From: JBJEDU01 sp051872395
GTDB lineage: Bacteria; Bacillota_I; Bacilli_A; RFN20; CAG-826
Assembly (NCBI GenBank): GCA_051872395.1
Contig: JBJEDU010000035.1
Coordinates: forward strand, 1 to 64,000
Reading direction: 5' to 3'
DNA: 64,000 nucleotides
Positions 44,266 through 52,256 of the stretch are shown here, piece by piece. Position numbers and translations under genes: made by a program. The notes below the pieces were generated by a model, which searched no databases, was not told where the DNA came from, and was given only the letters and a program-made list of their open reading frames with translations. Position 1 is the stretch's first letter. Each line of letters starts with the position of its first letter.

Positions 44266-45444
44266 TTAGAAATAACTAACTTTAATTTTCTTTCCCATTT
44301 GTTTTAATAATTTTGATAATTCATCAATCAATTGCATTTTAATTGAAAAATTAATTTGTAATCCTTCTTTTTGATGAGCAGGATTAACTGCACATCCAAC
44401 AAAGAAATTAATATCTGTCGCTTCTTCAAATAATAATCTCGCTATTTGGCTCGCCCCATCTTGCGCGTAACTCCAATAAAAATATTTGGAATTATCTTCT
44501 AATACATTTTTCGCGTACTCTAATACTTTATTGATAGTGATAACGCCTTCAGTAACTAAATCCACACCTTCAATCGAAGAAGTTGGAGGAATTTCTTTAT
44601 CAATATAATCGAGTGATAATTCTAAGGGTTTATCTAAAAATTTAGAAACCATATTAGATGTTGAACCACCTGAAACGATATGCTTCCCTTCTTTAGCGAA
44701 AAACAAAGATAACATTTTATTATCATCATCTCTATTACTCGCCGGTCCAATAAGAAGATTACACATTGATTTTTTTCTCACTCTCACCACGACCGCGGTC
44801 GTATCATCTTGAGGTTTACCACCATATAAACTATTACAATGATCAATTAGCATCGTCGCTAAAGTTTTACTTGAATAAATTGGTGAATATAAATTAGACA
44901 TGAAATCGACAATATTAGGTCTATCCCATCCCCAATTTAATGAATTACCAATTCCAGCGTGAATTGTTCCATCACTCATCAAAATGAAAGTATCGTATAA
45001 TTTTGCATTAATATGAGAGTGATATATTTTCTTTCCATCAATTTCAGACATCACTTGCATGACTGGATATTCCTTACCATCTCTTAAAATGATGGGTTGA
45101 GGATTGTCATAATTATATATATCAATCGAAGTGTTATTAGTAATTTTTAAAATGGTAAATGTTGAATATGCGACATGGCGATCTTTACAAACTGGAAGAG
45201 TTTCCACTACTGTTTGTACACATTCTTCAATCGAAATGTTATTAGCCATCATCGTTGAAAGAATGCGACTAGTCAAAGTCGACAAAATGTTAGCCTTAAC
45301 TCCACTTCCTAAACCATCCGCTAAAACGACAATGTGGGTATTATCATCTTTAGAAATTATCTCAACATGATCACCACATAATTGTTCACCTTCATGATTT
45401 AAAGATAAATAACCAATTTCTGTGACATAATTATTTAATATCAT
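44266..45444 (-). CDS. SpoIIE/PP2C-type serine phosphatase
   Basis: This 392-residue protein is a metal-dependent serine/threonine phosphatase of the SpoIIE group. Metal-binding motifs are visible: GDHVEII, VVLADGLGSGVKA, LMSDGTIHAG and DDTTAVVVRV, all within about the first 230 residues. The remaining 160 residues form a conserved C-terminal region of unknown role with few hallmarks. Its start overlaps the sensory hydrogenase gene by 14 bp, a linkage known for sensory [FeFe] hydrogenases, so I infer that H2 or redox state controls its activity. Its target is not in the window. Confidence 0.9.
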   Translation of the reverse strand: MILNNYVTEIGYLSLNHEGEQLCGDHVEIISKDDNTHIVVLADGLGSGVKANILSTLTSRILSTMMANNISIEECVQTVVETLPVCKDRHVAYSTFTILKITNNTSIDIYNYDNPQPIILRDGKEYPVMQVMSEIDGKKIYHSHINAKLYDTFILMSDGTIHAGIGNSLNWGWDRPNIVDFMSNLYSPIYSSKTLATMLIDHCNSLYGGKPQDDTTAVVVRVRKKSMCNLLIGPASNRDDDNKMLSLFFAKEGKHIVSGGSTSNMVSKFLDKPLELSLDYIDKEIPPTSSIEGVDLVTEGVITINKVLEYAKNVLEDNSKYFYWSYAQDGASQIARLLFEEATDINFFVGCAVNPAHQKEGLQINFSIKMQLIDELSKLLKQMGKKIKVSYF

Positions 45445-47119
45445 CTTTGAATGTATCCTTTAAACTTGATAAGGCCACTTTCGTTTCTGCTGCGGTTTCA
45501 CCGAGTAAAGAAGCAATTTCTTGAACACTTCTCATATTTTTATCGATAACTTTATTAGTTATTTCGATAGATTTTCTTAATAATTCTTCTTTATTTTGTT
45601 TTTCAATCTCTTCATTAGTGATATCTCTCATAATGACGATAAGAATATGGAATTGATGATCAAATACAATAGTTTGTTCGACATATTTATTGTATTCAGT
45701 CAAATATTCTTTTTTTCCATGAATTGTATCTAAACCACATAACACTTTCGCATATAAATCTGGTTCTAATATCGTCGTGACATTTTTACCAGTAACAAAA
45801 GAAGAATCAGGAACTCCAATAATCTTACACATTGATTGATTCATTAATTGAATGTTTAATTCTTCATCTAACACCATCAATCCATTTGGAGTATTGCTGA
45901 CAATATTTTCCGAGAAAGATTCCGCTTTATCCATGAGGTAAGGTAAGCACATTTCTTTAACGGCTTTGCCTTCTAAAATCGCAATCGCTTTTTCTCGGCA
46001 AGTATTATATCCACAAGAACCACAGTTGAGTTCTTTTGATTTATCATTTTTACCCATTTCTTTTAAAATGCGGTCAATTTCTTTTTCACTTGGTCTGGCT
46101 TTTTTAACATTGATTTCATAGAAATCTTTTCTTATATCTTCATAAGATTTTTCAGAGACTATAAAATCTTCTTTTCCAGCTTTTTGATGGACATATAAAT
46201 AATCTTGTAATAAAGCTTTTCTTTTTGCATTTAACGCTGGTCCATTAATACAAGAACCACTACAAGCACTCATTTCAATAAAACAATGATGAACTTTTCC
46301 GCTTTCAATATCTTCTAAAGCTCGTAAAACATTATCCATTCCATCAATTACCAAATATTGATAGTTTTTATTACGACATTCCATCGATGAAAGAATACCA
46401 CCTGAAGTAGGAAATAGTCTTGTTTTACTATTGTTATTAATTTCATCGTGATCTTGTTTAGAAATTTCAATATTGGCTTCTTTGAGCATATTATCTAATT
46501 CTAAAAATGTTAAGACCACGTCAATATAGGCTTTGTTTTTATCCGATTCATCCTTTTTAGCAATACATGGTCCAATAAAAACAACTTTCGCGTCTTTATG
46601 ACGTAATTTAATGTCTTCTCCATGAGCGAGCATTGGTGAAAGGACATTAGCTAAATATGGTAAACATTTTGGATGATGTTTTTGTAAAAGTAAATTAATG
46701 GAATGACAGCAAGAAGAAATGATAATATCTTGCTTATTTTCATCGAGCATTTGATCATATACTTTTTTAACAATTGTCGCACCTATCGCAGTTTCTTCAA
46801 CATCATAAAAACCTAATTTTAATAGTGCTTCTTTGACATTATTAAAACCACAATTACGATACGCGGCAAAAAAGGAAGGGGCTAAAGAGACAATGACTTT
46901 CTCCCCGTTAGCGATCATATTTTTGACTAATCTCACATCATCACGAATGACTTTTGTGCCTTGTGGACATGAAACATAGCAGCGACCACATAAGATACAT
47001 TCATCATGGATAATTTTTGCTTGATTAGAAGAAAATGAAATAGATTTTGTTGGACAACCTCTAATACATTTATAACAATTTTTACAATCATTTGTTTTGC
47101 TAGATAAACAATATTCCAT
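45431..47119 (-). CDS. Sensory [FeFe]-hydrogenase-like protein with PAS domain (group C-like, HydS)
   Basis: This 562-residue protein probably senses H2 or redox state rather than making H2 in bulk. Order of domains: two [4Fe-4S] motifs (C12/15/18/22 and C41/44/47/51); H-cluster domain with SSCCHS (C137, C138), GPCIAKKDE (C185) and EMSACSGSC (C286, C290); a further [4Fe-4S] motif C366/369/374/391; a PAS domain at about 402-500; and a helical tail ending QEIASLLGETAAETK. This layout is that of HydS-type regulators, commonly next to PP2C phosphatases, as here. A GAGG ribosome site lies 8 nt before the ATG. Catalytic rate cannot be judged from sequence. Confidence 0.9.
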   Translation of the reverse strand: MEYCLSSKTNDCKNCYKCIRGCPTKSISFSSNQAKIIHDECILCGRCYVSCPQGTKVIRDDVRLVKNMIANGEKVIVSLAPSFFAAYRNCGFNNVKEALLKLGFYDVEETAIGATIVKKVYDQMLDENKQDIIISSCCHSINLLLQKHHPKCLPYLANVLSPMLAHGEDIKLRHKDAKVVFIGPCIAKKDESDKNKAYIDVVLTFLELDNMLKEANIEISKQDHDEINNNSKTRLFPTSGGILSSMECRNKNYQYLVIDGMDNVLRALEDIESGKVHHCFIEMSACSGSCINGPALNAKRKALLQDYLYVHQKAGKEDFIVSEKSYEDIRKDFYEINVKKARPSEKEIDRILKEMGKNDKSKELNCGSCGYNTCREKAIAILEGKAVKEMCLPYLMDKAESFSENIVSNTPNGLMVLDEELNIQLMNQSMCKIIGVPDSSFVTGKNVTTILEPDLYAKVLCGLDTIHGKKEYLTEYNKYVEQTIVFDHQFHILIVIMRDITNEEIEKQNKEELLRKSIEITNKVIDKNMRSVQEIASLLGETAAETKVALSSLKDTFKDDIK

Positions 47120-47144
47120 ATTGATTTCCTCAAAAAATTAGACT

Positions 47145-47169
47145 ATTAACCCCCAAATTGGGGGTTAAT
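47145..47169. repeat. Perfect 25-bp GC-rich palindrome before hydS
   Basis: ATTAACCCCCAA and TTGGGGGTTAAT flank a single central base. It lies between the [2Fe-2S] protein gene and the sensory hydrogenase gene. On the minus strand a T6 run starts about 8 nt after the repeat, followed by the hydS ribosome site. A partial terminator, an RNA-processing stem or a protein-binding site are all possible. CCCCC/GGGGG is rare in this AT-rich window. Confidence 0.85.
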
Positions 47170-47182
47170 CAGTAAAATGTAA

Positions 47183-47428
47183 TTATAATTTTTCTAAAAC
47201 GTGTTCATTGAATACATCTTGGAAGTTATCTTTATTAACACCAGTGATGATATCATCGTCAATTTTACAACTGACACCATGAATTCCACATTTTCCTAAG
47301 CAGAATGTCGCTTTTAAAGTAACTTTTTCTTCAAGATGATTTTCGCTGATAGCTTTTTTGAAAAGTTCAATAATGTCATAAGAACCGTTCAAGTGACAGC
47401 TCGAACCAACACAGACAAGAATAGTCAT
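47183..47428 (-). CDS. [2Fe-2S] thioredoxin-like ferredoxin
   Basis: This 81-residue protein has the thioredoxin-like [2Fe-2S] fold of NuoE/HydC-type subunits: VCVGSSCH near the start and ATFCLGKCG in the middle, giving the C-x4-C...C-x3-C cluster pattern. It is a stand-alone domain with no NADH-binding partner beside it. It lies 4 bp after adhE and 63 bp before the sensory hydrogenase gene, and could pass electrons to or from either hydrogenase. Confidence 0.88.
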   Translation of the reverse strand: MTILVCVGSSCHLNGSYDIIELFKKAISENHLEEKVTLKATFCLGKCGIHGVSCKIDDDIITGVNKDNFQDVFNEHVLEKL

Positions 47429-47431
47429 AAA

Positions 47432-50044
47432 TTAAATACCTTTGTAAGCCTTTCTTAATATTTCTTTCATATCATTAACAAGAGGAACTCTTGGATTGGC
47501 AGGTGAACATTGATCTTCATAGGCTAAGACAGCGATTTCATCAATCTTGCTATCCCAGTCTTCTTGAGAAATTCCACATCCTTCAAAAGAAATCGCTAAG
47601 CCAATTTCTTCGCCTAAATTTCTCACTGCAGTCGCTAAGGAATCGACAGCGACTTCTGGAGTTTCAGCATTTAAACCAAGAAGCTTAGCAATATCTTGAT
47701 ATTTCTTATCGGCACAATAAGTATTATATTTTGGCCAGACAGATAATTTAGTAGGAACTTCGCCATTATAACGAATAACATATGGTAATAAGATGGCACA
47801 TGTATGACCATGAACAGTATGGAATTCCGCTCCAACTTTATGGGCTAAAGAGTGAGTCATACCTAAGAACGCATTAGCGAAAGCCATACCGGCGATAGTC
47901 GCGGCATTATGCATTTTTTCTCTCGCTTCTAAATCATTTTTGCCATTTTTCACAGCACGTGGTAAATATTCGAACACTAATTTGATAGCTTGTAAAGCCA
48001 AACCATCAGTGTAATCATTGGCCAAGACAGAAACATAAGCTTCGATAGCGTGAGTTAATACATCCATACCAGTTTGAGCAGTTGGTCGAGCAGGTAAATT
48101 AGTGGTAAATTCTGGGTCGACAATCGCGACGGTAGGAGTTAATGAATAATCGGTAAGAGGATATTTTTTCATATTCTTCTTATCTGAAATAACCGCGAAT
48201 GGAGTGACTTCAGAACCGGTACCAGAAGTAGTAGGAATACAAATTAATTTTGATTTTCTTCCAAGTTCAGGATATTTAAAGGCTCTCTTTCTAATATCCA
48301 TGAATTTTTGTTTTAAGTCATCGAAATTGACTTCTGGATGTTCATAGAATAACCACATTCCTTTAGCAGCATCCATTGGTGAACCACCACCGAGCGCGAT
48401 GATAGTGTCAGGTTGGAACGCTTCCATCAATTTCACACCACGTCTTACAGTTTCAATATCTGGATCTGGTTCAACATCGCAGAATAATTGAACTTGAACA
48501 GGACTTCTTCTAAGAGATAATTGTTCAGTAATTTTATTAACGAAACCGAAATCGACCATCGAACGGTCAGTAACGATAAAGACTTTATTGACATCACGGC
48601 AAGATTGTAAATATTGAATTGAATTTCTTTCAAAATAAATTTTGCTTGGAACTTTAAACCATTGCATATTGTTTCTCCTTTTTCCAACACGTTTAATGTT
48701 AAGTAAATTGACCGCGGAGACATTGCCTCCGATTGAGTTACGTCCATAACTACCACATCCAAGAGTTAAGGATGGTAAGAATGAGTTATAGACATTACCA
48801 ATACCACCAAAGGTGGAAGGAGAATTCCAAATGATTCTCATCGCTTTGCATGCTTCACCAAATTTATCCGCTAAAGCTTGGTCTTTGCAGTGAATTGCTG
48901 CGCTATGACCTAAACCATTGAAATTGACACATGAAGCAGCTAAATGAATACCTTCATCTTCATCTTTCGATTTATATACTGCTAAAACTGGAGATAATTT
49001 TTCTCTTGAAAGAGGTTCATCGACTCCAACAGTTTTACAGAAAGCCGCTAAAACAGAAGTGTCATCTGGGACATCAAAGCCAGCTTGATTGGCAATCCAT
49101 TTCGCGCTTTGACCAACGATTGTTGGATTTAATTTTGCTTTGTCGACTTCGCTTGGACTAGAAACTCCGAACATAAATTTTTCGAGCATTTCTTTTTCTT
49201 TCTTAGTAACGAAATAAACTTTGAATCTTTTGAATATTTCAATTGCTTCATCAAAAACTTCTTGGTCGATAATGACTGATTGTTCAGAAGCACAAATCAT
49301 TCCATTATCAAAGGCTTTAGATAAAACGATATCATTAACTGCTTGTTCGACATTCGCAGATTTATTAATATAGGCAGGAACATTACCAGCACCAACACCC
49401 ATCGCTGGTTTACCACAACTATAGGCAGCTTTAACCATTGCATTACCACCAGTCGCCAAAATAGTAGCAACACCAGTATGATTCATGAGGGCGGTTGTCG
49501 CATCCATTGAAGGATGTTCGACCCATTGAATACAGTTTTTAGGAGCGCCAGCTTTCACTGCAGCGTCTCTAATCACTTCTGCTGCCATCTTCGAACATTT
49601 TTGTGCGCTTGGATGGAAAGCAAAAATAATTGGGTTTCTTGTTTTTAAACAAATCAAAGCTTTAAAAATAACTGTTGATGTTGGATTAGTAACAGGGGTG
49701 ATACCACACACGACACCAAGAGGTTCAGCAATTTCAGTAATTCCAGTAACTGGGTCATCGCTAATAATTCCAACAGTTTTTAAATGACGCATGTTATTAA
49801 CAACATATTCACATGCAAATAAATTTTTTGTGGCCTTATCTTCGAAAACACCACGTTTTGTTTCATCAATCGCGGCTTTAGCTAAAACACCATGTTGGTC
49901 TAAGCCGGCAACACTACATTTTGCTACAATGTAGTCAACTTGCTCTTGATTGAGATTTAAAAATTCATCAAGGGCTTCTTTTGCGTTTTTAACAAGTTGA
50001 TCAACTTCTTCAAACGCTTCAACGCTTACAATTTTTTCTGCCAT
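47432..50044 (-). CDS. adhE: Bifunctional acetaldehyde/alcohol dehydrogenase AdhE
   Basis: AdhE reduces acetyl-CoA to acetaldehyde and then to ethanol, regenerating two NAD+. The 870-residue product is complete. The N-terminal half is a CoA-acylating aldehyde dehydrogenase with catalytic cysteine in GMICASEQSV. The linker holds the NAD segment near GVGAGNVPAY. The C-terminal half is an iron-containing alcohol dehydrogenase with GGGSPMDAAKGMW and metal ligands in GMDVLTHAIEAY and GMTHSLAHKVGAEFHTVHG. It follows rex by 6 bp, so Rex very likely controls it in response to NADH/NAD+. It forms spirosomes in other bacteria. Confidence 0.97.
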   Translation of the reverse strand: MAEKIVSVEAFEEVDQLVKNAKEALDEFLNLNQEQVDYIVAKCSVAGLDQHGVLAKAAIDETKRGVFEDKATKNLFACEYVVNNMRHLKTVGIISDDPVTGITEIAEPLGVVCGITPVTNPTSTVIFKALICLKTRNPIIFAFHPSAQKCSKMAAEVIRDAAVKAGAPKNCIQWVEHPSMDATTALMNHTGVATILATGGNAMVKAAYSCGKPAMGVGAGNVPAYINKSANVEQAVNDIVLSKAFDNGMICASEQSVIIDQEVFDEAIEIFKRFKVYFVTKKEKEMLEKFMFGVSSPSEVDKAKLNPTIVGQSAKWIANQAGFDVPDDTSVLAAFCKTVGVDEPLSREKLSPVLAVYKSKDEDEGIHLAASCVNFNGLGHSAAIHCKDQALADKFGEACKAMRIIWNSPSTFGGIGNVYNSFLPSLTLGCGSYGRNSIGGNVSAVNLLNIKRVGKRRNNMQWFKVPSKIYFERNSIQYLQSCRDVNKVFIVTDRSMVDFGFVNKITEQLSLRRSPVQVQLFCDVEPDPDIETVRRGVKLMEAFQPDTIIALGGGSPMDAAKGMWLFYEHPEVNFDDLKQKFMDIRKRAFKYPELGRKSKLICIPTTSGTGSEVTPFAVISDKKNMKKYPLTDYSLTPTVAIVDPEFTTNLPARPTAQTGMDVLTHAIEAYVSVLANDYTDGLALQAIKLVFEYLPRAVKNGKNDLEAREKMHNAATIAGMAFANAFLGMTHSLAHKVGAEFHTVHGHTCAILLPYVIRYNGEVPTKLSVWPKYNTYCADKKYQDIAKLLGLNAETPEVAVDSLATAVRNLGEEIGLAISFEGCGISQEDWDSKIDEIAVLAYEDQCSPANPRVPLVNDMKEILRKAYKGI

Positions 50045-50050
50045 AATGTT

Positions 50051-50689
50051 TCAATCTTCCTTTAACTTAGTATTTAATTTATGTGAGAGAACGGCGAGTG
50101 AACTCGCTAAGTTGACATTTTCCACTATGACGTTCTCATTCACTTTTAGAATTGTCGGAGCAAAGTTCCAAATGGCTTTGACTCCTGAATTAATTAATCT
50201 ATCGCATACTTCTTGAGCGACTTCAGTCGGAGTACATAATATTGCGATATGAACATTTAATCGGGGAATTAAGTTTTCAATCCTTTCGATGGAAAATATT
50301 TCTTTTCCATTAATGCGAGTTCCTATCTTATTTGGATCAATATCAAATCCTGCTAAGATGTTTAATCCAAATTCTTCAAATCCATTAAAGTTCATGAACG
50401 CTGAACCTAAATGTCCAACACCAACAATTACTGTTGAAGTTGAATCACGATAACCGAGATAATTTTCTAAATCATCAATGAGGTCTTGAACTTGTCTTCC
50501 AGTTTTTGGTTTACCAGAATTAGAAGTAACAATTTGCAAGTCTTTACGAACTTGCTCTTCATTAAATCCATTCATCGCAGCAATTTGAGGCGCGCTGGTA
50601 TGGGTAATACCTTCACTTTTTAACCCCTTCAAATACTTTAAGTAAATTGGAAGTCTCGCTAATTGTTTAACTGAAATGGGCTTTTCCAC
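50051..50689 (-). CDS. rex: Redox-sensing transcriptional repressor Rex
   Basis: Rex is a dimer that binds DNA when NAD+ is high and lets go when NADH rises, turning on fermentation genes. The 212-residue protein has a winged-helix N-terminus (VKQLARLPIYLKYLKGL) and a Rossmann fold with VGVGHLGSAF and the FDIDPNKIG strand end. The start is GTG at 50689, preceded by AAGGAGAG 6 nt upstream. It heads the operon with adhE and both hydrogenase-type proteins and probably represses itself with them. Confidence 0.96.
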   Translation of the reverse strand: MEKPISVKQLARLPIYLKYLKGLKSEGITHTSAPQIAAMNGFNEEQVRKDLQIVTSNSGKPKTGRQVQDLIDDLENYLGYRDSTSTVIVGVGHLGSAFMNFNGFEEFGLNILAGFDIDPNKIGTRINGKEIFSIERIENLIPRLNVHIAILCTPTEVAQEVCDRLINSGVKAIWNFAPTILKVNENVIVENVNLASSLAVLSHKLNTKLKED

Positions 50690-50702
50690 TTGTCTCTCCT
50701 TA

Positions 50703-50720
50703 TCAGTATTTTTTTACTGA
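50703..50720. promoter_or_regulatory. Inverted repeat at the rex transcript start
   Basis: TCAGTA-N6-TACTGA is a perfect 18-bp 6-6-6 inverted repeat just downstream of the -10 box, where the transcript start is expected, and about 13 bp before GTG 50689. It does not match the known Rex site (TTGTGAA-N4-TTCACAA). It is a candidate operator. Confidence 0.55.
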
Positions 50721-50727
50721 CATCGAT

Positions 50728-50756
50728 ATTATACATATGAAAATGTATATATGCAA
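50728..50756 (-). promoter_or_regulatory. Promoter of the rex-adhE-hydrogenase operon
   Basis: TTGCAT (50751-50756) and a perfect TATAAT (50728-50733) are separated by 17 bp on the minus strand. A second 6-6-6 inverted repeat, ATACAT-N6-ATGTAT (50731-50748), lies in the spacer and overlaps the -10 box. The rest of the gap 50690-50926 holds this promoter and the terminator of the next gene. Confidence 0.7.
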
Positions 50757-50860
50757 TATAAAATGTTTTAAATAAATACTAGTTTGATTATATCAATACT
50801 TTTTATAAATAAAAAGAGTAATAAAAAATTACTTTTTTTCTATACTTTAAAAAATAAAAA

Positions 50861-50885
50861 AATCGTAAGTGAAACACTCACGATT
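50861..50885 (-). terminator. Intrinsic terminator after the ATP-grasp gene
   Basis: On the minus strand AATCGTGAGTG, loop TTT and CACTTACGATT form an 11-bp stem with one G-T pair, followed by TTTTT. It isolates the ATP-grasp gene from the rex operon. Confidence 0.85.
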
Positions 50886-50926
50886 AATAAAAATAATAAT
50901 GAATAATTACTGAATTTTAAAAATTA

Positions 50927-52123
50927 TTACACTCTTTTAGAAACAAATTCTTTAAATTCCATTAACTCTTCAAATGTTTCAAATTTCGCCATGAAAAATC
51001 TATTTCCCATCGCTCCTGAAAAAATATCTGGATATCTTCCATACCAACAAAGATTATTTTTAAACTTAGAAATAATGTCATAATCACCATAATAATAATT
51101 ATGAATATCTCTTCTTGAGGCACATCCAGCATAATATTTTGGATAATCCATTTTGAAGTTATTAGTGTCATACGCTAAAGAGTCTCCCCAAATTTCATAG
51201 CAAGACACACTATTCGCGAAATTTATTAAATCAGGAGTATATCCTCCCGCGGGTCTCATATTAGTTTCTAAAGCGACATAGTCACCTTTTCTTCCAAGAT
51301 TTTTCTTACCTTTTTTTAGTCTAAAAAACTCGAGATGAAAAAATCTATTTTTAACATCGAATGCTTTGATGACCGCGTGTCCATATTTTTCTAATTTTGT
51401 TGGAGTTTTTTTGTTCGTATAATAAAATACATCACTCTTCTCTTTGACAATATCAGCGATGGAAGGAGGAAATTCATTGGAAGTAAAAAATAACACTTCC
51501 GCGGTCGAAGAAGAAATACCATCAAAAGAAACAATATCACCATCAATAAATTCTTCAGCGATATAACTGACTCCATCAACTTTTTCATTGAAGAAATTAA
51601 TTAAATCATCATAGTTATTAATTTTAAAATCACCATACGCTCCAACACCAACATCAGGTTTAATAAAAATTGGATATTTAACTTCTTCAACGAATTGTTC
51701 TAATTTTTCTAAAGTTGATACTAAGATATAACGAGCAAAAGGAACACCCGCAATCGCATATTTTTCCTTCATTTTAGATTTGTGATTGTAAAACTCAATA
51801 TCACTACCTCTAACACCGTTTTTAATATTGAACATCTCTCTTAATTTCGCATCTTTTTCTAGCCAATATTCATTGTTAGATTCTAAATAATCGATGTCAT
51901 GATATTTATCAACAAAATATTTGACCGCTTTAATTTCATTATCAAAATTATCCATATCTGGACATGTGTAATATTCATCTAAACAACTTTTCAGTTCATC
52001 GCTAATGTCATTATAAGGAGAATCACCAATACCTAAAGTAATAAATCCTCTTTTTTTCATCGCTTCGACAAAACGATAATAAGTTTTTGGAAAATGTGGG
52101 GATATAAATATAATTTTTTTCAT
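50927..52123 (-). CDS. ATP-grasp domain protein, substrate unknown
   Basis: This 398-residue protein belongs to the broad carbamoyl-phosphate-synthase-like ATP-grasp group. It has an N-terminal Rossmann-like region (IIFISPHFPKTYYR), a lid loop KPDVGVGAYGD, EEFIDGDIVSFDG and the metal-binding segment LETNMRPAGGYTPDLIN. Enzymes of this design ligate an acid to an amine or make peptides and carbamoyl-type intermediates. It is flanked by a terminator on one side and a ~130-bp gap on the other, so it seems to be a single-gene unit. GGAG lies upstream of the ATG. Confidence 0.8.
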   Translation of the reverse strand: MKKIIFISPHFPKTYYRFVEAMKKRGFITLGIGDSPYNDISDELKSCLDEYYTCPDMDNFDNEIKAVKYFVDKYHDIDYLESNNEYWLEKDAKLREMFNIKNGVRGSDIEFYNHKSKMKEKYAIAGVPFARYILVSTLEKLEQFVEEVKYPIFIKPDVGVGAYGDFKINNYDDLINFFNEKVDGVSYIAEEFIDGDIVSFDGISSSTAEVLFFTSNEFPPSIADIVKEKSDVFYYTNKKTPTKLEKYGHAVIKAFDVKNRFFHLEFFRLKKGKKNLGRKGDYVALETNMRPAGGYTPDLINFANSVSCYEIWGDSLAYDTNNFKMDYPKYYAGCASRRDIHNYYYGDYDIISKFKNNLCWYGRYPDIFSGAMGNRFFMAKFETFEELMEFKEFVSKRV

Positions 52124-52256
52124 TTAATTAGTCTCCGAAATAAAATACTTAAAACATTATAAAGGGAAAGAAATATTTTTCCATTAAAAAGATATGAAAA
52201 GATATTTCTTGTTTAAATATTAGTAAGGATATAAATAATAAAATAATTAATATTTT

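Noticed and set aside
50690..50760. Canonical Rex operator upstream of rex
   Set aside because: No TTGTGAA-N4-TTCACAA-like sequence was found; only the two different 6-6-6 repeats are present.
52163..52182. Imperfect repeat GGAAA...TTTCC upstream of the ATP-grasp gene
   Set aside because: Arms are only 5 bp, in AT-rich DNA, and no good -35 box accompanies it.
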